Positions 1 to 8,356 of a stretch of 11,326 nt of DNA are shown in pieces. The stretch is from the NCBI RefSeq assembly GCF_018375725.1, contig NZ_JAHACR010000122.1, forward strand, positions 1 to 11,326. Reading direction: 5' to 3'. This DNA is from Burkholderia sp. Its GTDB lineage: Bacteria; Pseudomonadota; Gammaproteobacteria; Burkholderiales; Burkholderiaceae. Each line of letters starts with the position of its first letter. Within the stretch, counting starts at the first letter, position 1. The translations under genes and the position numbers were made by a program. The notes beneath the pieces are model-generated. The model saw nothing but the letters and a program-made list of their open reading frames with translations. It was not told where the DNA came from and made no database searches.

Positions 1-176
1 CGACGTGGCGCGGCCTGGCCGACGACGTGAAGGCGTCGGCCGGAACCGAAGCCGGCGCGATCGCGCTGATGACCGAGAAGCCGTCCGTCATCAAGCGGCC
101 GGTGCTCGTGGTCGACGGCCGCGTCGAGTCGCTCGGCTTCGCGGCCGACCAATACGCGGCGCTCTTCGCCGCATAA
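1..176 (+). CDS. ArsC/Spx-family (YffB-like) thioredoxin-fold protein, 3' end only
   Basis: Only the last 57 codons are present (first full codon at 3, TAA at 174-176); the start lies outside the window. The visible part carries the C-terminal signature of the ArsC/Spx/YffB family: a KPSVIKRPVLVVDG segment, where the Arg-Pro is the conserved cis-proline region of the thioredoxin fold, then a short strand-helix tail. The N-terminal CX3C or single-Cys region that would separate an arsenate reductase from a YffB-type protein cannot be seen. In E. coli, yffB lies directly upstream of dapE, the same order as here, so a YffB-type protein of uncertain biochemical role is likelier than a true arsenate reductase. 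A 5-bp GC hairpin (177-181/186-190) and then a U-tract terminator follow the stop. Family sure; exact function not. Confidence 0.85.
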   Translation, partial: TWRGLADDVKASAGTEAGAIALMTEKPSVIKRPVLVVDGRVESLGFAADQYAALFAA

Positions 177-203
177 GCGCCGCACGGCGCCCGAAGCCAT
201 CGC

Positions 204-229
204 TGCCGGCCACCGCGCCGGCATTTTTT
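204..229 (+). terminator. intrinsic terminator after the ArsC/YffB-like gene
   Basis: A perfect 7-bp stem, TGCCGGC (204-210) pairing with GCCGGCA (217-223), has a 6-nt loop and is followed at once by six T (224-229). This is the only hairpin in the window with a proper U-tract. It ends 19 bp before the dapE ATG, so it would stop transcripts of the upstream gene or meter read-through into dapE. Confidence 0.8.
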
Positions 230-248
230 ATCGAAAGTGGTCCGAACC

Positions 249-1388
249 ATGTCCGCCACCCTAGCCCTTACCGAACAGCTGATCGCACGCGCGTCCGTCA
301 CGCCCGACGACCAGCACTGCCAGCAGATCATGACCGAGCGCCTCGCCGCGCTCGGCTTCGACATCGAGACTATCGCGTCGCACGGCGTCACCAACCTGTG
401 GGCCGTCAAGCGCGGCACCGACGGCCGCGACGGCAAGCTGCTCGCATTCGCCGGCCATACCGACGTCGTCCCGACCGGACCGCTCGAACAGTGGACGTCG
501 CCGCCGTTCGTCCCCGCGCACCGCGACGGCAAGCTGTACGGCCGCGGCGCCGCCGACATGAAGACGTCGCTCGCCGGTTTCGTCGTGGCGACCGAGGAAT
601 TCGTGGCGGCACACCCCGATCACCGCGGCTCGATCGCATTCCTGATCACGAGCGACGAGGAAGGCCCCGCGACGGACGGCACCGTGAAGGTCGTCGACCT
701 GCTCGAAGCACGCGGCGAACGCCTCGACTACTGCATCGTCGGCGAGCCGACGTCGACACAGGAACTCGGCGACGTCGTCAAGAACGGCCGCCGCGGCTCG
801 ATGTCCGGCGAGCTGATCATCAAGGGGGTGCAAGGCCACATCGCCTACCCGCATCTCGCGAAGAACCCGATCCACCTGCTCGCGCCGGCGCTCGCCGAAC
901 TCGCCGCCGAGCAATGGGACGAAGGCAACGAATACTTCCCGCCGACCACCTGGCAGGTATCGAACCTGCGCGCAGGCACCGGTGCGACCAACGTGATCCC
1001 CGGCCACGCCGAGCTGCTGTTCAACTTCCGCTTCTCGACCGCCAGCACGGTCGAAGGCCTGCAGGCGCGCGTGCACGCGATCCTCGACAAGCACCAGCTC
1101 GATTACACGCTGAACTGGTCGGTCAGCGGGCTGCCGTTCCTGACGCCGCGCGGCGAGCTGTCGAGCGCGCTCGAAGCGGCGATTCACGCCGAAACCGGCC
1201 TCACGACCGAACTGTCGACGACCGGCGGCACGTCGGACGGCCGCTTCATCGCGCGCATCTGCCCGCAGGTGATCGAGTTCGGACCGCCGAACGGCAGCAT
1301 CCACAAGATCGACGAACACATCGACGTGCGTTTCATCGATCCGCTGAAGAATGTGTACCGCCGCGTACTCGAACAATTGATCGCCTGA
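249..1388 (+). CDS. dapE: succinyl-diaminopimelate desuccinylase DapE
   Basis: DapE hydrolyses N-succinyl-LL-2,6-diaminopimelate to succinate and LL-DAP in the succinylase branch of lysine/meso-DAP synthesis; it is a cytosolic dinuclear zinc M20 peptidase-family enzyme. The 379-aa product has the full family length. Metal ligands and catalytic residues are in place: H70 and D72 in FAGHTDVVP, D103 in GRGAADMK, the Glu pair E137-E138 in TSDEEGPA, E166 in VGEPTS and H352 in GSIHKIDEH. The dimerisation (lid) domain lies at about 180-290, around IIKGVQGHIAYPH. I chose the ATG at 249 (MSATLALTEQ); a GTG at 237 in the same frame would add four residues and overlaps the region just after the terminator. 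The Shine-Dalgarno sequence is weak (GAAAGTGG at 233-240). prmB follows after 10 bp, suggesting co-transcription. Confidence 0.97.
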   Translation: MSATLALTEQLIARASVTPDDQHCQQIMTERLAALGFDIETIASHGVTNLWAVKRGTDGRDGKLLAFAGHTDVVPTGPLEQWTSPPFVPAHRDGKLYGRGAADMKTSLAGFVVATEEFVAAHPDHRGSIAFLITSDEEGPATDGTVKVVDLLEARGERLDYCIVGEPTSTQELGDVVKNGRRGSMSGELIIKGVQGHIAYPHLAKNPIHLLAPALAELAAEQWDEGNEYFPPTTWQVSNLRAGTGATNVIPGHAELLFNFRFSTASTVEGLQARVHAILDKHQLDYTLNWSVSGLPFLTPRGELSSALEAAIHAETGLTTELSTTGGTSDGRFIARICPQVIEFGPPNGSIHKIDEHIDVRFIDPLKNVYRRVLEQLIA

Positions 1389-1398
1389 CGGAGACCGC

Positions 1399-2313
1399 AT
1401 GACGACGACACCTTTCGCCACAGTCCGCGACCTGCTGCGCTACGCCGTGACACGCTTCTCGAAAGCGAAGCTCGCATTCGGTCACGGCTCGGACAACGCC
1501 TATGATGAAGCGGCCTATCTGGTACTGCGCACGCTCGACCTGCCGCTCGACACGCTCGAACCGTTCTTCGACGCGCGCCTGCTGCCGGACGAGATCGACG
1601 CCGTGCTCGCAGTGATCGAGCGGCGCGCGACCGAGCGCGTGCCGGCCGCGTACATCACGCAGGAAGCGTGGATGCACGGCCACCGCTTCTACGTCGACGA
1701 GCGCGTGATCGTGCCGCGTTCGTTCATCGGCGAACTGCTCGACGACGGGCTGCAGCCGTATGTCGCCGATCCCGAACAGGTCGGCGCGGTGCTCGAGCTG
1801 TGCACCGGCTCCGGCTGCCTCGCGATCCTCGCGGCCAGCGCATTCCCGAACGCCGAAATCGACGCGGTCGACCTGTCCGACAAGGCGCTCGAGGTCGCGG
1901 GCATCAACGTGCGCGATTACGGTCTGGAAGACCGCATCTCGCTGTATCAGGGCGATCTGTACGCGCCGCTGCCGCTGTTCCGTTCGACCGATCCCGGCGC
2001 GCGCTACGACGTGATCCTGACCAACCCGCCGTACGTGAACGCGACATCGATGGCCGCGCTGCCGCCGGAATACCGTCACGAGCCGGAAATGGCGCTCGCC
2101 GGCGGCGAGGACGGCATGGACATCGTCCGCCGCATCATCGGCGAGGCGCACAAATGGCTGCAGGACGACGGCGTGCTCGTCGTCGAGATCGGCAACGAGC
2201 GCGAACACGTCGAAGCGGCGTTCGGCGGCCTCGAGCTGACCTGGCTGCCGACCAGCGCCGGCGAGGACAGCGTGTTCCTGATCCAGGCGTCGGACCTCCC
2301 GCGCAAGAGCTGA
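1399..2313 (+). CDS. prmB: 50S ribosomal protein L3 N5-glutamine methyltransferase PrmB
   Basis: PrmB uses S-adenosylmethionine to methylate a glutamine side chain of ribosomal protein L3, a step linked to large-subunit assembly. The 304-aa product has an N-terminal helical substrate-recognition domain (about 1-100), then a Rossmann-type methyltransferase domain. SAM motif I is ELCTGSGCLAI (133-143), and the catalytic NPPY motif that binds the glutamine amide is at 209-212. The segment YVDERVIVPRS (98-108) fits the PrmB subgroup better than the release-factor enzyme PrmC. The ATG at 1399 follows a good ribosome site, GGAG at 1390-1393, and the gene sits 10 bp behind dapE, so both are probably on one mRNA. 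Nothing is truncated. PrmC is the only realistic alternative and is less likely. Confidence 0.95.
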   Translation: MTTTPFATVRDLLRYAVTRFSKAKLAFGHGSDNAYDEAAYLVLRTLDLPLDTLEPFFDARLLPDEIDAVLAVIERRATERVPAAYITQEAWMHGHRFYVDERVIVPRSFIGELLDDGLQPYVADPEQVGAVLELCTGSGCLAILAASAFPNAEIDAVDLSDKALEVAGINVRDYGLEDRISLYQGDLYAPLPLFRSTDPGARYDVILTNPPYVNATSMAALPPEYRHEPEMALAGGEDGMDIVRRIIGEAHKWLQDDGVLVVEIGNEREHVEAAFGGLELTWLPTSAGEDSVFLIQASDLPRKS

Positions 2314-2328
2314 CGCTGCCCCGCGGGC

Positions 2329-2361
2329 CCGAACCGCGCGGCGCTGCGCCGCGCGGTTCGG
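2329..2361. repeat. perfect 15-bp inverted repeat (hairpin) after prmB
   Basis: CCGAACCGCGCGGCG (2329-2343) and its exact reverse complement (2347-2361) flank a 3-nt loop, CTG, starting 15 bp after the prmB stop. A 15-bp GC-rich stem would be very stable in RNA. There is no T-run after it (TAAGATGCG follows), so it is not a classical intrinsic terminator. It may instead act as a 3'-end stabiliser, a pause site, or a terminator that works without a U-tract. The inverted repeat itself is certain; its role is inferred. Confidence 0.65.
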
Positions 2362-2375
2362 TAAGATGCGCGTAA

Positions 2376-2391
2376 GCGGCGGTCGCGCCGC
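2376..2391. repeat. second hairpin in the prmB-cls gap
   Basis: GCGGCG (2376-2381) and CGCCGC (2386-2391) form a perfect 6-bp stem with loop GTCG. It lies 14 bp after the first hairpin and 8 bp before the AGGAG (2400-2404) that would serve cls. It could affect access to the cls ribosome site. Short GC stems arise often by chance in DNA this GC-rich, so any function is tentative. Confidence 0.35.
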
Positions 2392-2418
2392 GCGACTCCA
2401 GGAGTTCGTCACGCGCCT

Positions 2419-3858
2419 ATGACCCTCGACTGGCTACACCTTGGCACCCTCATCCTCGTCGTTCACATACTCGGGGTGGTGGCGGCGTGCCATGCCATCC
2501 TGAATACCCGCACCTCGCAAGGGGCGATCGCATGGGCGGTGTCGCTCGCCGCGATGCCCTACCTGACGCTCATCCCGTATCTGTTCCTCGGGCGCAGCAA
2601 GTTTTCCGGTTACGTCGACGCCCGGCGTCACAAGACCGAGACCCTGCGCTCGCATACCTTCCCCGCGCCGTGGCGCGACCAAGACTCGACCGACGGCGCG
2701 CCTGCCGATGCGCTCGGCCGTCCCGCCGCGCATGCGCTCAAGCGGCTCGGCGGGATGCCCTTCGTCGCGGGCAACACGGTGCGCACGCTCGTCAACGGCG
2801 AAGCGACGTTCGCGGCGATCCTGTCGGCGATCGACGCCGCGCGCGACTACGTGATCATCCAGTTCTTCATCGTCCGCGACGATGCGCTCGGCCGGATGCT
2901 GCGCGACGCGCTGCTCGCACGCGCGGCCGCCGGCGTGCGCTGCTACCTGCTGTACGACAGCATCGGCAGCTTCGACCTGCCCCATCGTTTTGTCGACGCA
3001 TTGCGCGCAGGCGGCGTCGAGGTGCATCCGTTCGCGACCAAGCGCACGTTCGTCAACCGCTTCCAGCTGAATTTCCGCAATCACCGCAAGATCGTCGTCA
3101 TCGACGGCACCTGCGCATTCGTCGGCGGACACAATGTCGGCGTCGAATACCTCGGTGCAAAGCCGCGCCTGTCGCCGTGGCGCGACACGCATATCGAAGT
3201 GCGCGGTCCGGCGGTGGCGAGCATCCAGTACGTGTTTGCCGAGGACTGGCACTGGGCGACGCAGACGCTGCCGAAGCTCGCGCCGCCGCCCGCCCCGCTG
3301 CCCGACGCCTGCATGCATTGCCTCGCCGTTCCGATGGGGCCGGCCGACAAGCAGGAAACCGGTTCGCTGTTCTTCGTCGAGGCGATCAACGCGGCCCGCG
3401 AGCGGATCTGGATCACGACGCCGTATCTCGTGCCCGACGAGGCCGTTGTCGCGGCGCTCAAGCTCGCGGTGATGCGCGGCGTCGACGTGCGCATCCTGAT
3501 CCCGAGCCGGCGCGACCATTACGTCGTGTTCGAGGCGTCGAAACTCTATGCGCACGACCTCGTCAATGCCGGCGTCAAGGTGTTCCGCTACCAGCCGGGC
3601 TTCCTGCACCAGAAGGTGGTGCTGATCGACCGCCACACCGCCGCAATCGGCAGCGCCAACCTCGACAACCGGTCGTTCCGCCTGAACTTCGAGATCATGG
3701 TGGTCACCGTCGATCGGGCCTTCGCCGACGAAGTCGAGACGATGCTCGTCACCGACTTCGAGAAGGCATGCCCGGTCGACGACAGCGAATACCGCCGGTC
3801 CCCCGCCTGGCGGCAGGTCGCCATGCACATCGCGCGGCTGTTCGCACCGATCCTGTAG
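2419..3858 (+). CDS. cls: cardiolipin synthase (phospholipase D family, ClsA type)
   Basis: The enzyme condenses two phosphatidylglycerol molecules into cardiolipin and glycerol at the inner membrane. The 479-aa length matches ClsA enzymes. Two N-terminal membrane segments (about 7-28 and 36-57) form the phospholipase_D-nuclease N-terminal region, ending in the typical PYLFLGR. Two complete HKD motifs follow: H222-K224-D229 in NHRKIVVIDG with GGHN after it, and H397-K399-D404 in LHQKVVLID with GSANLDNRS after it. The C-terminus LFAPIL is also typical. The ATG at 2419 is the first start in the frame after the gap; AGGAG at 2400-2404 lies 14 nt upstream, farther than ideal. The 105-bp gap with two hairpins separates it from prmB, so it may be its own transcription unit. 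Its 3' end converges on gpx with 37 bp between stops. Confidence 0.95.
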   Translation: MTLDWLHLGTLILVVHILGVVAACHAILNTRTSQGAIAWAVSLAAMPYLTLIPYLFLGRSKFSGYVDARRHKTETLRSHTFPAPWRDQDSTDGAPADALGRPAAHALKRLGGMPFVAGNTVRTLVNGEATFAAILSAIDAARDYVIIQFFIVRDDALGRMLRDALLARAAAGVRCYLLYDSIGSFDLPHRFVDALRAGGVEVHPFATKRTFVNRFQLNFRNHRKIVVIDGTCAFVGGHNVGVEYLGAKPRLSPWRDTHIEVRGPAVASIQYVFAEDWHWATQTLPKLAPPPAPLPDACMHCLAVPMGPADKQETGSLFFVEAINAARERIWITTPYLVPDEAVVAALKLAVMRGVDVRILIPSRRDHYVVFEASKLYAHDLVNAGVKVFRYQPGFLHQKVVLIDRHTAAIGSANLDNRSFRLNFEIMVVTVDRAFADEVETMLVTDFEKACPVDDSEYRRSPAWRQVAMHIARLFAPIL

Positions 3859-3895
3859 CGTCGCAGCGTCGGAGCCGGCCGCGCGGCATCCTCCG

Positions 3896-4375
3896 CTACA
3901 GCAGCTTCTCGATGTCGGCCGCGATCTCGTCGGGCTTGGTCGACGGCGCGTAGCGCTTGACGATGTTGCCGTTGCGGTCGACGAGGAACTTCGTGAAATT
4001 CCACTTGATCGCCTTCAACCCGAAGATGCCGGGCGCCTCATCGGTCAGGTAGCGATACAGCGGATGCGCGTTGCCGCCCTTCACGTCGATCTTTCCGAAC
4101 ATCGGGAACGTCACGCCGTAGTTGCGCTCGCAGAATGCGCCGATCTGCGCGGCCTCGCCCGGCTCCTGCTTGCCGAACTGGTTGCACGGGAATCCGAGCA
4201 CGGAAAAGCCGCGCGATTCGTACTGGTCGTAGAGCTTCTGCAAGCCGGCATATTGCGGCGTGAAACCGCACTCGCTCGCGGTATTGACGATCAGCAGCAC
4301 CTTGCCGCGGTACGTGTCGAGCGACACCGGCGCACCGGCGAGCGACGTCGCGTTGAACGAATACAGTGTGGACAT
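3896..4375 (-). CDS. glutathione peroxidase family protein (Cys-type, probably thioredoxin-linked)
   Basis: This thiol peroxidase reduces H2O2 or organic hydroperoxides in the cytoplasm. The product is 159 aa, the usual length of monomeric bacterial and fungal Gpx-like proteins. The peroxidatic cysteine is C36 in NTASECGFTPQY, in the position of selenocysteine in animal enzymes; the rest of the tetrad is Q70 (NQFGKQEPG), W125 and N126 (KWNFTKFLV). C82 in FCERNYGVTFP sits where yeast Gpx3 and plant enzymes carry their resolving cysteine, so thioredoxin is a more likely reductant than glutathione. The ATG (4373-4375, minus strand) has an excellent ribosome site, AAAGGAGG (4381-4388, minus strand), 5 nt upstream. 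The frame stays open far beyond this ATG only because the opposite strand codes; the domain starts here. There is no signal peptide. It is divergent from the ABC-F gene and convergent with cls. Confidence 0.93.
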   Translation of the reverse strand: MSTLYSFNATSLAGAPVSLDTYRGKVLLIVNTASECGFTPQYAGLQKLYDQYESRGFSVLGFPCNQFGKQEPGEAAQIGAFCERNYGVTFPMFGKIDVKGGNAHPLYRYLTDEAPGIFGLKAIKWNFTKFLVDRNGNIVKRYAPSTKPDEIAADIEKLL

Positions 4376-4489
4376 CCTGGCCTCCTTTGGAATCTCGTCG
4401 GCATGGAGTCTAGGCGAAATCCTGTTTGGGCGGGGACTCGTCGGACAGATCCGTGCCGACCGCCCGCGCCGGTTGCCCGCGCCGCAGTC

Positions 4490-4495
4490 TAGAAT
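4490..4495 (+). promoter_or_regulatory. candidate -10 box for the ABC-F gene
   Basis: TAGAAT (5 of 6 matches to TATAAT) lies 27 bp before the GTG start in the 147-bp gap between the divergent gpx and ABC-F genes. The sequence around it is GC-rich, so the box stands out. No good -35 hexamer is found at 16-18 bp; TTGCCC (4473-4478) is only 11 bp away. If real, the leader would be only about 20 nt. Confidence 0.35.
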
Positions 4496-4522
4496 AGCGC
4501 TTTTGCCCAAGCCTTTTCCGCC

Positions 4523-6454
<1,932 letters not shown>

Positions 6455-6460
6455 GCGTCG

Positions 6461-6493
6461 GGCAGCGCGGCCGGCATGATCCGCCGCGCTGCC
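6461..6493. terminator. hairpin just after the ABC-F stop, probable terminator
   Basis: GGCAGCGCGGC (6461-6471) pairs perfectly with GCCGCGCTGCC (6483-6493) across an 11-nt loop, beginning 7 nt after the ABC-F stop codon. The gap lies between convergent genes (the small minus-strand ORF ends at 6548), so it could end transcripts from either side. There is no U-tract on either strand, so this is a stable 3' hairpin rather than a proven intrinsic terminator. Confidence 0.5.
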
Positions 6494-6547
6494 ACCGTCA
6501 CGCCGGATCGCAGGCGCCGCGGCAATGACGTCCCGCAACGGCGACGC

Positions 6548-6814
6548 TCAGCGCCGCGGCAGCGTATCGCGAGGCATCTGTTCGTCGTCGCGCATCAGAT
6601 GGCGGCGCCCTTCGGTCGGCCGCCGCATCGCCGCGACGACTTCCGCTTCGGTCACATTTTCCGCGACCACGCGGCGCGCGATGCGCCCTTCGTCATCGAT
6701 CCATTCGACGATGCGGCAAGCGCCGCCCCACGGCGGCCGAATCGGATCCGATACGCGGCAGCCGCGCAGATTGTAGAGGCGCCCGCCCGGCGCTTGTCCA
6801 GACCGTTTCAACAT
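6548..6814 (-). CDS. small hypothetical protein, 88 aa
   Basis: I do not recognise this protein. The frame uses G/C-ending codons like the neighbouring genes, which supports real coding. The ATG at 6812-6814 (MLKRSGQAPGG) has a GGGGA four nucleotides upstream; the frame is open to another ATG at 6881-6883, which would add 23 residues (MCNPPDVAFP) but crosses the AT-richer patch that looks like non-coding DNA. The product is hydrophilic and rich in Arg and Asp/Glu, with two cysteines (C19, C33) and no signal or membrane segment. Residues 32-50 (ACRIVEWIDDEGRIARRVV) look like two beta strands with a turn, and 53-64 like a helix. It lies downstream of radA on the same strand with a 154-bp gap, and converges on the ABC-F gene. 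A regulatory or binding role is possible, but nothing in the sequence decides it. Confidence 0.6.
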   Translation of the reverse strand: MLKRSGQAPGGRLYNLRGCRVSDPIRPPWGGACRIVEWIDDEGRIARRVVAENVTEAEVVAAMRRPTEGRRHLMRDDEQMPRDTLPRR

Positions 6815-6922
6815 CAATCCCCATTGCGCGGTTCGACAGACCGTCAAAGCATAGGGAAAAGCCACGTCCGGCGGGTTACACAACCCTACAAATTCTTTAC
6901 GGCAAATTACGCAGCGTACGCG

Positions 6923-6953
6923 GCGGATCCGCGAATGCGCGGTTTCACGCGCA
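6923..6953. other. palindrome and short hairpin in the radA to small-ORF gap
   Basis: The 154-bp gap 6815-6968 holds a perfect 10-bp palindrome GCGGATCCGC (6923-6932) and a 6-bp stem TGCGCG/CGCGCA (6936-6941/6948-6953) starting 15 nt past the radA stop on the minus strand. There is no U-tract. The following stretch, about 6875-6915, is clearly AT-richer than its surroundings and contains a small inverted repeat GGGTT/AACCC. It may hold the promoter of the small ORF, but I could not place -35 and -10 boxes with confidence. Confidence 0.3.
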
Positions 6954-6968
6954 CCGGCCCGGCGACGC

Positions 6969-8345
6969 TCATTCCAGCCCGCGCACGCGGTCGATCGCCT
7001 GTTCGATCCGCTCGACCGCCATCACCTCAAGCCCTTCGACCGGCTGCTTCGGCGCATTGGCCTTCGGGATCAGCGCAAGGGTGAAACCGAGCTTCGCCGC
7101 CTCGCGCAAGCGCTCCTGGCCGCGCGGCGACGGCCGGATTTCGCCGGCCAGCCCCACTTCGCCGAACACGATCAGCCCTTTCGGCAGCGGCTTGTTGCGC
7201 ATTGACGAATGGATCGCGAGCAGCACGGCGAGATCGGCGGCCGGCTCGGCGATCTTCACGCCGCCGACTGCGTTGAGGAACACGTCCTGATCGAAACACG
7301 CGATGCCGGCATGGCGATGCAGCACCGCGAGCAGCATCGCGAGCCGGTTCTGTTCGAGGCCGACGGCGAGACGGCGCGGATTCGGCACGTGCGCGGTATC
7401 GACGAGCGCCTGGATTTCGACCAGCAGCGGCCGCGTGCCTTCCTGCGTGACCAGCACGCAGGAGCCGGGCACGATCTGCTCGTGCTGCGACAGGAACAGC
7501 GCGGACGGATTTGCGACGCCGCGCAGGCCGCGCTCGGTCATCGCGAACACGCCCAGTTCGTTGACCGCGCCGAAACGGTTCTTGAACGCACGCACGAGGC
7601 GGAACGACGAATGCGTGTCGCCTTCGAAGTACAGCACGGTATCGACGATGTGCTCGAGCACGCGCGGGCCGGCCAGATTGCCCTCCTTCGTCACGTGTCC
7701 GACCATGATGATCGCGGTGCCGGACTGCTTCGCGATGCGCGTCAGCTGGGCCGCGCACTCGCGCACCTGGGCGACCGAGCCGGGCGCCGAGGTGAGCGCC
7801 TCCGAATAGACGGTCTGGATCGAGTCGATGACCGCGACGTCCGGCCGCTCCGCATCGATCGTCGCCTGGATCTTCTCGAGCTGGATTTCCGCGAGCAGTT
7901 TCAGCTCGGCTGCCGGCATGCCGCCATCGAGCAGCGCGAGTCGTTGCGCGCGCAAGGCGATCTGCGCGGCCGACTCCTCGCCGCTGATATAGAGCGTGCG
8001 CCGCTCGCTCGCGATGCCGGCCAGCGACTGCAGCAGCAGCGTCGACTTGCCGATCCCCGGATCGCCGCCGATCAGCACCACGCCACCTGCGACCAGGCCG
8101 CCGCCGAGCACGCGGTCGAACTCGCCGATGCCGGTCGAGAAACGCGGCACGTCGGCCGCTTCGATATCCGCGAGGCGCTGCACGGGCGCGCGCTTCGCGA
8201 GCGACTGGAAGCGGTGCGCCGACGGCGATTCCGCGACCGACTCCACGAGGGTGTTCCACGCCTGGCACGACGGGCATTGCCCCTGCCACTTCGGCGTCTG
8301 GCCGCCGCACTCGCTGCAAACGTAGACCGTCTTCTGCTTAGCCAC
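6969..8345 (-). CDS. radA: DNA repair protein RadA (branch-migration ATPase)
   Basis: RadA (Sms) is a RecA-like ATPase that drives branch migration of recombination intermediates. The 458-aa product carries all family parts in order: a C4 zinc finger with C10, C13, C24 and C27; Walker A GGDPGIGKST (93-102); Walker B around AVIDSIQT (171-178); the RadA-specific KNRFG motif (255-259); and a C-terminal Lon-like domain (about 285-458). In that domain the position of the Lon catalytic serine is A369 and the lysine position appears to be Q410, so it is not a protease, as usual in RadA. The start is GTG at 8343-8345 (first residues MAKQKTVYVC); an ATG farther up at 8394-8396 would add 17 residues lying inside alr, and the zinc finger is normally near the N-terminus. 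It lies 11 bp behind alr and is probably co-transcribed with it. Confidence 0.97.
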   Translation of the reverse strand: MAKQKTVYVCSECGGQTPKWQGQCPSCQAWNTLVESVAESPSAHRFQSLAKRAPVQRLADIEAADVPRFSTGIGEFDRVLGGGLVAGGVVLIGGDPGIGKSTLLLQSLAGIASERRTLYISGEESAAQIALRAQRLALLDGGMPAAELKLLAEIQLEKIQATIDAERPDVAVIDSIQTVYSEALTSAPGSVAQVRECAAQLTRIAKQSGTAIIMVGHVTKEGNLAGPRVLEHIVDTVLYFEGDTHSSFRLVRAFKNRFGAVNELGVFAMTERGLRGVANPSALFLSQHEQIVPGSCVLVTQEGTRPLLVEIQALVDTAHVPNPRRLAVGLEQNRLAMLLAVLHRHAGIACFDQDVFLNAVGGVKIAEPAADLAVLLAIHSSMRNKPLPKGLIVFGEVGLAGEIRPSPRGQERLREAAKLGFTLALIPKANAPKQPVEGLEVMAVERIEQAIDRVRGLE

Positions 8346-8356
8346 GCGACGCGCCC

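Noticed and set aside
5..1402. 465-aa plus-strand open frame over dapE
   Set aside because: Arg/Pro-rich shadow in another frame of the conserved dapE gene; no recognisable domain.
2434..3828. 464-aa minus-strand open frame opposite cls, and similar long frames opposite dapE, radA, alr and lplT
   Set aside because: All are antisense to well-conserved genes with intact active sites, with shadow-type composition and no domains.
3859..3895. Bidirectional terminator between cls and gpx
   Set aside because: Only a weak GCCG/CGGC pairing and no T or A run in this 37-bp gap; not strong enough to annotate.
6476..7084. 202-aa plus-strand open frame across the ABC-F/radA gap
   Set aside because: It overlaps the small minus-strand ORF and the 3' end of radA, is dominated by Arg/Ala/Pro, and lacks a good ribosome site; the minus-strand reading has better codon use.
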